64,000 nucleotides of DNA from Streptomyces griseomycini (GTDB taxonomy: Bacteria; Actinomycetota; Actinomycetes; Streptomycetales; Streptomycetaceae). Positions 17,155 through 25,252 of this stretch are shown here, in pieces. The notes under the pieces are model-generated. The model had not been told where the DNA came from, made no database searches, and worked only from the letters and a program-made list of their open reading frames with translations. Within the stretch, counting starts at the first letter, position 1. The number at the start of each line of letters is the position of its first letter. Both the position numbers and the translations under genes were made by a program. The DNA is taken from contig NZ_JACHJI010000006.1 of assembly GCF_014203535.1 (NCBI RefSeq), positions 310,001 through 374,000 on the forward strand, written 5' to 3'.

Positions 17155-17170
17155 CTAGGTCTAGACCAAA
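17155..17170. promoter_or_regulatory. dre-like (DasR) palindrome upstream of lactonase gene
   Basis: The 10-bp perfect palindrome GGTCTAGACC (17158-17167) with a following A matches the core of the DasR responsive element, whose consensus from the literature is ACTGGTCTAGACCACT. The outer positions match less well, 11 of 16 by my count. It stands between the FUSC stop and the lactonase start, at a normal operator distance for the lactonase gene. Confidence 0.55.
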
Positions 17171-17202
17171 CGGGCCGATCCGGTGCGCGTCCGGGGTGCC
17201 GC

Positions 17203-18690
17203 TCAGGCGCCGACCAGGGGGGAGCCGGAGGGCGCCCGCAGCGGCGCCGCGAGCTCGGCGAGGGCGCGTTCCAGGCCGTGGAGGTGGGCCAGGGCGCCCT
17301 CCGCCGCGGTCGGAGCCGTGCGCACCACGATGTCCCGGCCGTCGGTGAGCGCCTCGACCGCGACCTCCACGCGCCGGCAGGCGGCGGCCAGCCGGGCGTC
17401 GTGCGAGGCCTCCGGGTCGGCGGCGACGGCGACGAGGCCGCGGATCTCCCGGGCGCAGTCGTCGAGCAGGGCGAGCACCCGGCGGGCACGCCGCTTGCGG
17501 CCGCGCATGGGGTTCAGCGGATGCACCAGCGGGGCGACCGAGAGCCGCACCCGGGCGAGGAGCTGTTCCAGCTCCGCCACCTCCGGCGCGGGGTCGGCGT
17601 CCTCGGCGCCGGCCAGCCGCGCGGCCGTCCGAGCGGTGCACGCGTGGACGCAGTGCAGGGCCCGCTGGATCCAGGCGTCGGTGATGCTGTGGGTGGTCAC
17701 GGGGAGGACGAAGGCCACCGCCAGCACGGCGCCGAGCGCACCGACGCCGGTCTCCACGAGCCGCAGCACCAGCAGACCGGGGCTCAGCACGCCCAGGAGG
17801 CCGTAGAGCACCGCGGCGAGCAGCGTCACCCAGAGCATCATCCAGGTGTAGGACACCGCGGCCGTGTAGAAGATGCCGAAGACGGACACGGCGACGATCA
17901 GGGCGGTGGGGACCGCGTCCCCGTGCACGGGGACGGCGACGAACAGCGCGAGGCCGATGCCGATGACCGTGCCCAGCACCCGCCGGAAGCCGCGCACCAG
18001 GGTCTCGCCGCGCGAGGTGGTGTTGACGAAGACCCACCAGGTGGCGCCGACGGCCCAGTACCAGCGCTGCCCGGACACCAGCTGGCCCACGACGAGGGCG
18101 AAGCCCGCGCCGGCCGTCGCCTGGATCGCCTGGCGGGTCGTCACGCGGGCCAGCCCCGTGCCGCCGGGCGGAGCCGGCACGACGGCGGGCGGCAGACGGC
18201 GCTCGTAGCACCACAGCCCGAAGCGCACCGCCGCCGCGGTGAGCACGGACAGCACGACGGAGGCGTACAGCTCGGGGAGCTGGTCCGTCCTCGCGTGCAG
18301 GAACTGCGCCACGAAGTAGGTCATGAACGCGAAGACCCCGAGGCTGTGCCCGCGCGGACCCCAGCGCCGTGCGTACACGCCCAGTCCGACCACGGCGAGG
18401 AAGGTGAGGTCGCGCGCCACGGGGTGGTCGTGCAGCCCCGCCGCGACGGCGAGCACCGGCAGACCCACGGCGGGCAGCAGCGCGGTCGTGACGGCCTGCC
18501 CGCGGACCGTGGCGTCGGTGACGGTGAACAGGGCGAGCAGCGCGGCGAGCCCACCGGTGACGGCACCCGTCAGGGAGTGGCCGGCCAGGCCGCACACGAC
18601 GACCGCCAGCCCGACGCCGAGCACGGCCCGCGCCGCGAAGCGCAGCCGGACCCGGCCCGGGTCCGGCGCCATGAACACCCTCTTCAGCAC
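17203..18690 (-). CDS. FUSC-family membrane transporter
   Basis: A 495-residue membrane protein with two blocks of hydrophobic helices: one at residues about 18-155 (first bundle) and one at about 185-325, each followed by a soluble helical part (FUSC-like duplication). The second block contains QRWYWAVGATWWVFVNTTSRGETLVRGFRRVLGTVIG, split in families as the conserved FUSC/ArAE signature around TSRGETLVRGFRRVLGT. Relatives export aromatic acids or fusaric acid. The C-terminal 170 residues are soluble and helical (RKRRARRVLALLDDCA). The GTG start at 18690 has AGGGGGA upstream. It is divergent from the Lrp-type regulator. Confidence 0.83.
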   Translation of the reverse strand: MLKRVFMAPDPGRVRLRFAARAVLGVGLAVVVCGLAGHSLTGAVTGGLAALLALFTVTDATVRGQAVTTALLPAVGLPVLAVAAGLHDHPVARDLTFLAVVGLGVYARRWGPRGHSLGVFAFMTYFVAQFLHARTDQLPELYASVVLSVLTAAAVRFGLWCYERRLPPAVVPAPPGGTGLARVTTRQAIQATAGAGFALVVGQLVSGQRWYWAVGATWWVFVNTTSRGETLVRGFRRVLGTVIGIGLALFVAVPVHGDAVPTALIVAVSVFGIFYTAAVSYTWMMLWVTLLAAVLYGLLGVLSPGLLVLRLVETGVGALGAVLAVAFVLPVTTHSITDAWIQRALHCVHACTARTAARLAGAEDADPAPEVAELEQLLARVRLSVAPLVHPLNPMRGRKRRARRVLALLDDCAREIRGLVAVAADPEASHDARLAAACRRVEVAVEALTDGRDIVVRTAPTAAEGALAHLHGLERALAELAAPLRAPSGSPLVGA

Positions 18691-18790
18691 TGCTTACCGT
18701 CCCCCTGGAACGTGGTGTGAACCGTGACATGAGAAAGGCGCCGCGGGGTCCGCAGCGCCATCGACACCTCCATATCAGCATCCTTGCCGT

Positions 18791-18917
18791 CATTGGCTCA
18801 ACAGGACTTCGAAGAACTGGTCCATTGGCCCAGCACGGACCGGGGGAGGACGGCCGACGGGGTGCCAACGGCCGAAGACGACCGGTCCGGGGGTCCGGCA
18901 CTCCCCCGGGCCATTGG
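18791..18917. promoter_or_regulatory. Three CATTGG repeats upstream of the Lrp-family gene
   Basis: CATTGG occurs at 18791-18796, 18823-18828 and 18912-18917 in the 269-bp gap between the divergent FUSC and Lrp genes. A CTTCGAAG palindrome (18807-18814) lies between the first two, which are 32 bp apart (three helical turns). Repeated half-sites at helical spacing fit Lrp/AsnC oligomers, but the sites are only a guess. Confidence 0.3.
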
Positions 18918-18959
18918 TACAGTCGGAAACGATCACGGAGAGCGAGGAGGCCGGGCGTC

Positions 18960-19436
18960 ATGGCCGTGGACGAGCTCGACACCCGCATCCTGCGGCTGCT
19001 GCTGGAGCAGCCCCGCACCAGCGTGCGTGAGTACGCCCGCATCCTCGGGGTCGCGCGCGGCACCCTGCAGGCCCGTCTCGACCGGATGGAGCGCGAGGGC
19101 GTGATCACCGGCACCGGTCCGTCCCTGTCCCCCGCCGCACTGGGCCACCCCGTGCTGGCCTTCGTGCACATCGAGGTCACCCAGGGCCACCTGGACGACG
19201 TGGGCGAGGCGCTGGCGACCGTACCGGAGATCGTCGAGGCGTTCTCCATCACGGGCGGCGGGGATCTGCTGACCCGGGTCGTGGCGCGCGACGCCGGGCA
19301 CCTGGAGGACGTGATCCAGAAACTGATCAGCCTTCCCGGTGTGGTGCGCACCCGCACGGAGGTGGCGCTGCGCGAGCGCGTTCCGCACCGGCTGCTGCCC
19401 CTGGTGGAGTCGATCGCCCGGACGGCACGGAAGTAG
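18960..19436 (+). CDS. Lrp/AsnC-family transcriptional regulator
   Basis: A 158-residue protein. An N-terminal HTH (LDTRILRLLLEQPRTSVREY, then ARILGVARGTLQARLDRME) is followed by an RAM ligand-binding domain (LAFVHIEVTQGHLDDV, AFSITGGGDLLTRVVARD, LPGVVRTRTEVAL). Such proteins sense amino acids or related small molecules. The ATG at 18960 has GAGGAGG ten bases upstream. The probable target is the divergent FUSC transporter gene, and probably its own (inference). The end lies 20 bases before the HAD phosphatase start, so both may be one transcript. Confidence 0.9.
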   Translation: MAVDELDTRILRLLLEQPRTSVREYARILGVARGTLQARLDRMEREGVITGTGPSLSPAALGHPVLAFVHIEVTQGHLDDVGEALATVPEIVEAFSITGGGDLLTRVVARDAGHLEDVIQKLISLPGVVRTRTEVALRERVPHRLLPLVESIARTARK

Positions 19437-19456
19437 GCCTTGGCATCCTGGACCCC

Positions 19457-20152
19457 ATGAGCACCCCCGGCACCCTCTCGGTCATCTTCGATCTCGACGG
19501 AACGCTCGTGGACAGCGAGCCGAACTACTACGAGGCGGGTCGGCTGACCCTCGCCGAGTACGGCGTCCCGGACTTCTCGTGGGCCGAGCACGAGCGCTAC
19601 GTCGGGATCAGCACGCGGGAGACGATCGCCGACTGGCGGGAACGGTACGGGCTGCGGGCCGGCGTGGAGGAGCTTCTCGCGGTCAAGAACCGCCGCTATC
19701 TGGAGCTGGCCCGCGCCTCCACCCGCGTGTACCCGGAGATGCGCGCCTTCGTCGAGCTGCTGGCGGGCGAGGGCGTGCCGATGGCCGTGGCCTCCGGTTC
19801 CTCGCCCGAGGCCATCGGGGCGGTCCTGGCGGGCACGGGCCTGGACGCGCACCTGCGCACCGTCGTCTCGGCCGACGAGGTGGCGCACGGCAAGCCGGCC
19901 CCCGACGTCTTCCTGGAAGCGGCCCGCCGGCTCGGCGCGGACCCCCGCGACTGCGTGGTGCTGGAGGACGCGGCCCCGGGCGCCGCCGCCGCGCACGCGG
20001 CCGGGATGCGCTGCATCGCGGTCCCGTACGTCGCCGCCCAGGCCGACGCCGCGGAGTTCGCCACCGCCGACCTGCTGCTGCGCGGCGGGCAGCGGGAGTT
20101 CACGGCGCGGGCGGCGCACGCGTGGCTGACGCGGACGGCCCGGCCCGCCTGA
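19457..20152 (+). CDS. HAD-superfamily phosphatase (beta-phosphoglucomutase-like)
   Basis: A 231-residue HAD subfamily IA hydrolase. Motif I is FDLDGTLVDSEP with the nucleophile Asp near residue 13 and acid/base Asp two residues on; motif II is VASGSSPEAI; motif III is the Lys in HGKPAPDVFL; motif IV is VVLEDAAPGAAAAHAAGM. A four-helix cap lies between motifs I and II. Relatives are sugar phosphatases and beta-phosphoglucomutases; the substrate is unknown. It follows the Lrp gene by 20 bases on the same strand. Confidence 0.88.
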   Translation: MSTPGTLSVIFDLDGTLVDSEPNYYEAGRLTLAEYGVPDFSWAEHERYVGISTRETIADWRERYGLRAGVEELLAVKNRRYLELARASTRVYPEMRAFVELLAGEGVPMAVASGSSPEAIGAVLAGTGLDAHLRTVVSADEVAHGKPAPDVFLEAARRLGADPRDCVVLEDAAPGAAAAHAAGMRCIAVPYVAAQADAAEFATADLLLRGGQREFTARAAHAWLTRTARPA

Positions 20153-20393
20153 CCGGCGCACGCGGCGCCTCCCGGCCCGTCGACGCCCTCCCCGTCTCCT
20201 CCTCGTCGCCCGATCGGCCACCTGAACGTCACGCGGGATCCCGACCGCCGGGTGCGGGCAGGGGAGCGTCCACGGCACGGCAGCCGCGCAGGCGTCCCGA
20301 GGCCGGCCGGAAGTTCTTCGCCGGAACGGTGATTGTTTCGCGCCTCCCGTCCGTACTCCCTGCTGTTGGGCCGTTCACATCCCAGGAGGCACG

Positions 20394-21143
20394 ATGCGCA
20401 TCTCGCGCAGCACGGCAGGAACCGCGTTCGTGGGCGGAGCGATGATCCTCACCCTCGCCGCGCTCGCCTACCCCACCATGCTGGGCGTGCAGAACACATC
20501 CACCCAGCAGGACCGGGTGGTCGCCAACACGAACTACGGCCCGCTGACCGAGGCGGACCGCGACTTCGTGGTCAAGGTGCGCGCGGCCGGACTCTGGGAG
20601 CACCCCCTGGGTCTGCTGGCGATGGAGCGGGGGACGACGCCCGAGATGAAGGAGGCGGGAGAGCACCTGGTCGTCGGTCACGGCCGGCTCGACGAGTCCT
20701 GCCGCAAGATCTCCCTGGAGCTGGGCATCACGCTGCCGAACCAGGCCTCGCCGCAGCAGCAGGGGTTCGTGGAGACCGTGAAGTCCACCAGCGGCAAGGA
20801 GTTCGACTCCACCGCGGTGAACATCATGCGGGTGACGCACGGGCAGATCTTCCCGGCCATCGCCAAGATCCGGGCCAATACCAGGAACACCCTCGTCCGG
20901 CAGCTCGCCGACCAGGCCAACGACACCGTGCTCGACCACATCACGGTGCTGGAGAAGACGGGGCTGGTCAATCACGAGCAGGTCAACTTCCAGCAGACCA
21001 GCCCGCCCAAGATGCCCCTGGAGCAGGTGACCCCGCCGGCGCCGCAGGCGGGCGCGCCGGTCCTCGCGCTGGAGATCCCCGAGGACCTGAAGGACCTGAA
21101 CACGGCTTCTCCGGCGCCGTCTCCGTCCCCCACGGTGAAGTAG
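20394..21143 (+). CDS. Secreted or membrane-anchored DUF4142 protein
   Basis: A 249-residue protein. An N-terminal hydrophobic segment (residues about 9-28, FVGGAMILTLAALAYPTML) anchors or exports it. The DUF4142 domain follows: TEADRDFVVKVRAAGLWEHP, then ARGT-like MERGTTPEMKEAGEHLVVGH and a helical second half ending in HITVLEKTGLVNHEQV. DUF4142 is a ferritin-like four-helix bundle of unknown function. The C-terminus is proline-rich and disordered (PPAPQAG, SPAPSPSPTVK). The ATG at 20394 has AGGAGGCACG directly before it, a very good ribosome site. The 240 bases upstream hold no gene. Confidence 0.8.
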   Translation: MRISRSTAGTAFVGGAMILTLAALAYPTMLGVQNTSTQQDRVVANTNYGPLTEADRDFVVKVRAAGLWEHPLGLLAMERGTTPEMKEAGEHLVVGHGRLDESCRKISLELGITLPNQASPQQQGFVETVKSTSGKEFDSTAVNIMRVTHGQIFPAIAKIRANTRNTLVRQLADQANDTVLDHITVLEKTGLVNHEQVNFQQTSPPKMPLEQVTPPAPQAGAPVLALEIPEDLKDLNTASPAPSPSPTVK

Positions 21144-21176
21144 GGCCGGACCCGCCCGCGTGGTGCCGCCCGTGGG

Positions 21177-21956
21177 CTACGACCCGCGGCGGGGCCTGCC
21201 CCGGCGCGGGTTCTTCGCCGGGCCGCCGGCGCTTCTCCGGCGGCCTCCGCCGGCCGGCCGGCCCGCCGCCTGCTGCCGACGGGCACCGTCCCGGTCGGTG
21301 CGCCGGGGCTTCTCCGGCGCCGGCTTCTCCGGCGCCGGCTGCTGTCTGCGTCCGCGCGTGCTGTTGACGGTCCGGCCGCGCACGATGCCGATGAAGTCCT
21401 CCACCCGGTCCGTCGTCGCGTCCTCGGGCCAGGCCAGCGCCACGCTCGACTCGGGGGCGCCCGCGAGGGGCCGGTGGGTGAGGTCCTTGCGGTGGTGCAG
21501 CCGGGCGAGGGAGAGCGGTACGACGAGCACGCCGATCCCGGCCGCGACCAGTTCGACGGCGTCGGCGGTGGTGGCGGGACGCTCGAGGGCGGGCCGGCCG
21601 GGCAGGGCCTCCCAGTCGAGGACGTCGTCGAGGGGGTGCAGCACGATGTCGTCGGCCAGGTCCTCGAGGGTCACCTCGTCGGCCGCCGTGACGAGGTGGT
21701 CCTTGGGGACCACGACGACCGTCCGCTCGGTGTAGAGGGGGATCGCGCTGAAGACCGTCCGGTCGACGGGCGACCGGACCAGCCCCGCGTCGGCGTCCCC
21801 GCCCAGCAGCAGGCCCTGCGCCGCCCCGGCGGGCACCTGCGTGAGGGTCAGCGGGACGTCGGGCAGCCGCTCGTTCCAGATGCGCACCCATTTGTCGGGC
21901 ATCACCCCGGGCACGTACACGAGCCGGAACGAGGGGGGTACTTCCGAGCCTGTCAC
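21177..21956 (-). CDS. LysR substrate-binding domain protein without HTH, with basic AT-hook-like tail
   Basis: A 259-residue protein that begins directly in a LysR effector domain: FRLVYVPGVMPDKWVRIW, QGLLLGGDADAGLVRSPVD, LYTERTVVVVPKDHLV, VELVAAGIGVLVVPLSLARL. The N-terminal winged helix of LysR proteins is absent. Instead, residues about 205-259 form a basic, Pro/Ala/Gly/Arg-rich tail with tandem PAPEKPAPEKP and a final NPRRGRPRRGS containing the RGRP core of an AT-hook. The GTG start has a weak ribosome site; no HTH can be read in any frame upstream, because the divergent DUF5997 gene starts only 58 bases away. Function unknown; it may bind DNA through the tail. Confidence 0.82.
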   Translation of the reverse strand: MTGSEVPPSFRLVYVPGVMPDKWVRIWNERLPDVPLTLTQVPAGAAQGLLLGGDADAGLVRSPVDRTVFSAIPLYTERTVVVVPKDHLVTAADEVTLEDLADDIVLHPLDDVLDWEALPGRPALERPATTADAVELVAAGIGVLVVPLSLARLHHRKDLTHRPLAGAPESSVALAWPEDATTDRVEDFIGIVRGRTVNSTRGRRQQPAPEKPAPEKPRRTDRDGARRQQAAGRPAGGGRRRSAGGPAKNPRRGRPRRGS

Positions 21957-22014
21957 CTGGCCAGGTTACCGGCCGTGGTCGGCCCTCGTGCACACGCTCG
22001 ATACCCTGGACACC

Positions 22015-22416
22015 ATGACGTCGCACCAGAGCACCCAGACGATGAAGCCCGCGACCGCGGCCAAGAAGCTGGGTGTGTACCTCGAGGCCACCCCCGCCGA
22101 GTTCCGGGAGGGTGCCGTCTCGCGGGCCGAGCTGAACGCGCTCCAGGCCGACCCGCCCCAGTGGCTGCGCGACCTGCGGCGCGACGGTCCGCACCCCCGT
22201 CCGGTGGTCGCGGCGAAGCTGGGCGTCTCCATCTCCGGTCTCGCCCGCGGCGGGATCACCGAGCCCCTGACCACCGAGCAGATCGAGGCGCTGAAGCAGG
22301 AGCGGCCCGAATGGCTGGAGCGGGAGCGCGCCACCCAGGCGGAGGTCCGCAAGGAAGCGGCGCGGGTCAAGAAGCGCAACGCCGAACGCGCCGAGCGCAC
22401 GGCAGACGGCCACTGA
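22015..22416 (+). CDS. DUF5997-family protein
   Basis: A 133-residue soluble protein recognised as DUF5997: TMKPATAAKKLGVYLEATPA, EFREGAVSRAELNALQADPP, then a helix-turn-helix-like stretch PRPVVAAKLGVSISGLARGG and a highly charged C-terminal helix (WLERERATQAEVRKEAARVK). Function unknown; the central part could contact nucleic acid. The gene is divergent from the HTH-less LysR protein with 58 bases between starts. I have the impression that this pair is kept together across Streptomyces, which would suggest joint action (not checked). Confidence 0.8.
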   Translation: MTSHQSTQTMKPATAAKKLGVYLEATPAEFREGAVSRAELNALQADPPQWLRDLRRDGPHPRPVVAAKLGVSISGLARGGITEPLTTEQIEALKQERPEWLERERATQAEVRKEAARVKKRNAERAERTADGH

Positions 22417-22856
22417 CCCGGCCGGGGCCGCCCGGAACCCCCGGAGCCCCGGAGAGCCCGGGTGCGGCGGCGCTCGGGACCCCGGGAACACGCCCGGACG
22501 GCCCACCGCCTCGAACGGCTGACCGTCCGGCACGCCCGTCGTCCCCCCGCCCCCACCGGTCCCTCGGTGGACGGGAGCGTCGCGGCGCGCCGGTTCGACG
22601 CCGCGCTGGGGTCTTTCGTTCGGATCCGGCCTGATCCAGACGAGAGGCCTTAGCCCTGGCCGGCGCGTGCGTGGCCGGGCCGCGGCCCGAGGCGGTCCCG
22701 GTGCGGGGGAACCGCGCGGTCGTCGACCGGGCACGTCCCGGGGCCGGCGCGGACCTGCTGCTGGACGCACCCCGGCTCCGGGGGCTCGTCCGCGCCGGCC
22801 GCGCGACGAAACGCCAGCCTTCGCCACCCTTCCGGCGGATAGAAATATCTACCAGC
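22417..22856. other. Intergenic stretch, no supportable gene
   Basis: About 440 bases, mostly very GC-rich without protein-like reading. Near the right end a rare AT-rich patch contains GATAGAAATATC (22838-22849), an inverted repeat GATA/TATC eight bases ahead of the next ATG, which may be the -10 region of a short-leader promoter. Confidence 0.45.
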
Positions 22857-23399
22857 ATGGCCGTACTGCACGCGCCCGCAGCGGCGCGGCCGACCGTGCC
22901 GGGGTGGTCCATGCACAGCGTCATGTGGAAGCAAGCCGTCGAATGGCTGGCCGCGGCGGCCACGGATCCCCAGCGGTGCAAACGCGAGTGGGACCGGGGG
23001 ACGGGCACGGCGCTGCTCGCGGCGGGACGGTACTGGGACGTGCTCAGCGTGCCCGACCGGCTGGGGCTGCTCGCCCTGGACGTCCTGTGGCGTGATCCGC
23101 TGGAGGTGCCCGGACCCACGCTGGTGGACGTCATGGCGCGCCGGGTGGGGTTCTTCCTGCCGCCCGATCCGGTCAGCGAGTGGGTCGGGTGCGGTGTGCG
23201 GCACGTCGGCCGGGGGTCCTGGGTGGCCGTACCACCGCCGTACCGGCCCGCCGACCGCCTGGAGTGGCTCGTCCCGCCGGACGGCAGCGGTGCCCTGTAC
23301 GCCCCCGGCGCACTCGAACTGGCCCTGCGCAGGGCCACCGGCACGTTGGCCGTGCTGGCGCCGGTCAGCGCGGAGCCGGCGGAGGCGGAGTGCTGGTGA
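22857..23399 (+). CDS. Hypothetical protein, DNA primase/polymerase-like fold suspected
   Basis: A 180-residue protein of a type common in Streptomyces: AVEWLAAAATDPQRCKREW, LLAAGRYWDVLSVPDRLGLL, GPTLVDVMARRVGFFLPPDP, then RGSWVAVPPPYRPADRLEWL and VPPDGSGALYAPGALELAL. The block order resembles the N-terminal bifunctional primase/polymerase-like domain found in many short actinomycete proteins, but the catalytic acidic residues are not clear, so I leave it hypothetical. ATG at 22857 is preceded by AT-rich DNA and no ribosome site; translation from a near-leaderless message is possible. Its 3' end overlaps the convergent gene by 35 bases. Confidence 0.65.
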   Translation: MAVLHAPAAARPTVPGWSMHSVMWKQAVEWLAAAATDPQRCKREWDRGTGTALLAAGRYWDVLSVPDRLGLLALDVLWRDPLEVPGPTLVDVMARRVGFFLPPDPVSEWVGCGVRHVGRGSWVAVPPPYRPADRLEWLVPPDGSGALYAPGALELALRRATGTLAVLAPVSAEPAEAECW

Positions 23400-23874
23400 T
23401 GTCCTCGTGGGTGTCCTCGGCGCGAGGCGCGTCGTGGCGGGCCTCGCCGTCGGACACGTCGTGATCGGGCGCCTCCTCGTCGGGCGCCCCGTCGTCGGGC
23501 GCTTCCTCGTCGGGCGGCCGCAGCAGGGGGACCGGCACGGGGAAGGGCACGGACAGCACGGGCGCGCGCCCGCTCGCCGTGGAGGCGGCGAAGGACGCCC
23601 ACTGGCCGTCGTGGTGCTCCGGGACGGTGCGGCCCCGGGCCCGCCACTCCGCGACGAGGGCCGCGTAGATCGGTGTGTGCCCCGCGTACCCACTGGTGAG
23701 TTCGGCGTACGGCCGGCTCGCGGCGCCGTGCCCGAGAAGGCGCCGCGCCGTCTCAGTGCTGTCCATGCCGGGCCAACGCGCCTCCGTGCGCCGGTGGTAC
23801 GCGGGTGGCTCCAGGTCCGCCGGACCGGGTGAAGCCGTCACCCGTACGGAGGCACGCACCGGTGAAACAGGCAT
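23365..23874 (-). CDS. Hypothetical protein with acidic repetitive tail
   Basis: A 169-residue protein. Residues about 20-95 look like a folded helical unit: PPAYHRRTEARWPGMDSTE, TARRLLGHGAASRPYAELT, GYAGHTPIYAALVAEWRARG. The C-terminal 60 residues are disordered and acidic, with near-repeats PDEEAPDDGAPDEEAPDHD and a final PPPPAPR. I do not recognise the family. The ATG at 23874 is the likely start. It lies directly downstream of the arginine deiminase remnant on the same strand and overlaps the end of the convergent gene by 35 bases. Confidence 0.6.
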   Translation of the reverse strand: MPVSPVRASVRVTASPGPADLEPPAYHRRTEARWPGMDSTETARRLLGHGAASRPYAELTSGYAGHTPIYAALVAEWRARGRTVPEHHDGQWASFAASTASGRAPVLSVPFPVPVPLLRPPDEEAPDDGAPDEEAPDHDVSDGEARHDAPRAEDTHEDITSTPPPPAPR

Positions 23875-23894
23875 GCAGTGAAGGGCCCATTCGT

Positions 23895-24085
23895 TCAGAA
23901 CTCGACCGGGTCGCGCGCGATCGGGCAGGTCATGCAGTGGCCGCCGCCCCGCCCCCGGCCGGGTTCGGCGCCGGCGATGGTGACGACCTCGACGAACGGG
24001 GTGGAGCCCTCGTCGGTGAGGTGGATTCCGGACGGGGTGTCGTCGGGGCGCGGGGAGAAGGCGTGGACCGGGTCCACGCGGTGCC
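23895..24085 (-). pseudogene. arcA: Arginine deiminase remnant (C-terminal pieces only)
   Basis: About 60 codons ending in TGA at 23895. The last 30 residues (VVTIAGAEPGRGRGGGHCMTCP and the end ARDPVEF, read in two pieces) are the unmistakable C-terminus of arginine deiminase, including the active-site region GHCMTCP. The 25 residues before them, FSPRPDDTPSGIHLTDEG and PFVEVV, match a block that lies some 65 residues earlier in intact deiminases. An internal deletion has therefore joined two blocks at the shared EVV. The N-terminal 300 or more residues, including other catalytic positions, are missing because the frame stops at 24088-24090. It abuts the truncated ABC transporter in the opposite orientation. 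Non-functional. Confidence 0.8.
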
Positions 24086-25252
24086 GGCCTCACCGCCGCA
24101 CCGGGACGGCTCGTCGCCGTCGTGGGCGAGAACGGCGCCGGGAAGTCCACGCTGCTCAAGGCACTGGCGGGCGTCCTTCCCGCGGACCGGGGCGAGGTGA
24201 CCCGGTCCGGGACGCTCGGCCACTGCCCGCAGGAGCCGGTGCTCAACGGCAGCCTGACCGTCGAGCAGCACCTGCGGTACTCCGCCGCCGCCCATCGGCC
24301 GCCCGGCCCGGAGCCCGGCCCTGAGCACGGCCCCGAACTCGTGCGCCGACCGGGTCTCGAGCGGTCCCCGGGGACCGTGACCGGTGAGCTGTCCGGCGGT
24401 ACGCGCCAGAAGCCCGACCTCGTCCTCGCCCTCCCGGACGACCCGGACGTCCTGCTGCCGGACGAGCCCTACCAGGGGTTCGACCGGAAGGCGTACCTGC
24501 GTTTCCGGGACCTGGACGAGGAGCCGCGCACGCGCGGCAAGGCCGTCGTGGCCGTCACCCGCCTCGTCGACGGGCGGCTCGTCCCGTGCGCCACCACCGC
24601 CGTGCGGTTCTCGGTGCGCGACCGGACCCGCGACCGGCCCGGCGGGCTGCTGCTCGTGCTGTTCGTGCCCGCCGGGTACCTGCTGGTGGGCGTGCCGGCC
24701 GCGGGCGAGGTCCTGGAGTCCGGGCCGTACGCGACCGGTGACGTGCCCCACGCCGACGGCGGCCGGCTCACGCTGATCACGGCCGGGCTCGACTGCGTCA
24801 CGGCGATCGCGGGTCTCGTGGTCTTCGACGCCGTCCGCAAGGCGCTCGCCGTCCCGCTGTTCTGGCGTCCTGCGGTGGGGGCCGGTGCGCGGTGCCCACC
24901 GGGTTCGCGGTCGTCGCCCGCGCCCACGGCGCGCTCGGTCTGCTCCTCGGGGTGCTGGTCGAGCGTGGCCTCGAGGGCTTCCTCCTCATCGTCATGGGCG
25001 GGCTGACGGCCACCTTCCTGCAGAACCCGCCGGGCAGCCCCCTGGCCGACGAGCCCGTGTGCAGTGGTTCCCCTCCTTCGGCCCCCTGCGGTTCGCGGCT
25101 GGCGGCGCCTTCGGGACACCGTCCCGTGGGGACACCTCGCGCTCGGCCTGCTGGGGGCGGGCTCGTTCAGCGCGGTGGGCCTGCCGGTGTTCCGGGCCAG
25201 GACCCGCGGCCGCGCGGCGACCGGCCGCCGGACCGGGCCGGGCCGGATTTGA
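24086..25252 (+). pseudogene. Decayed ABC transporter (ATPase fused to permease, frameshifted)
   Basis: The reading begins abruptly at GLTAAPGRLVAVVGENGAGKST; the N-terminal strand of the ATPase is missing. Walker A is intact, but the later motifs are worn: LSGGTRQKPDLVLALPDDPD and VLLPDEPYQGFD replace the usual L-x-LDEP. The frame then runs without a stop into permease-type helices (GLLLVLFVPAGYLLVGVP, LITAGLDCVTAIAGLVVFDA). From there homologous permease sequence continues only by changing frame near 24888 (FAVVARAHGALGLLLGVLVE, MGGLTATFLQNP), near 25056 (QWFPSFGPLRFAAGGAFG) and near 25100 (TVPWGHLALGLLGAGSF). Three frameshifts plus truncation mean it is dead. The right end runs up to the MerR promoter. 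Confidence 0.82.

Noticed and set aside
16070..20278. Very long open frame on the minus strand (about 1400 codons)
   Set aside because: Only its last 343 codons are the lactonase; the rest runs antisense through real genes with low-complexity translation, as expected where stop codons are rare at this GC content.
24122..25006. Apparently intact 294-codon ABC transporter gene
   Set aside because: It starts in the middle of Walker A, fuses ATPase to permease, and homologous permease sequence continues only in other frames; called a pseudogene.
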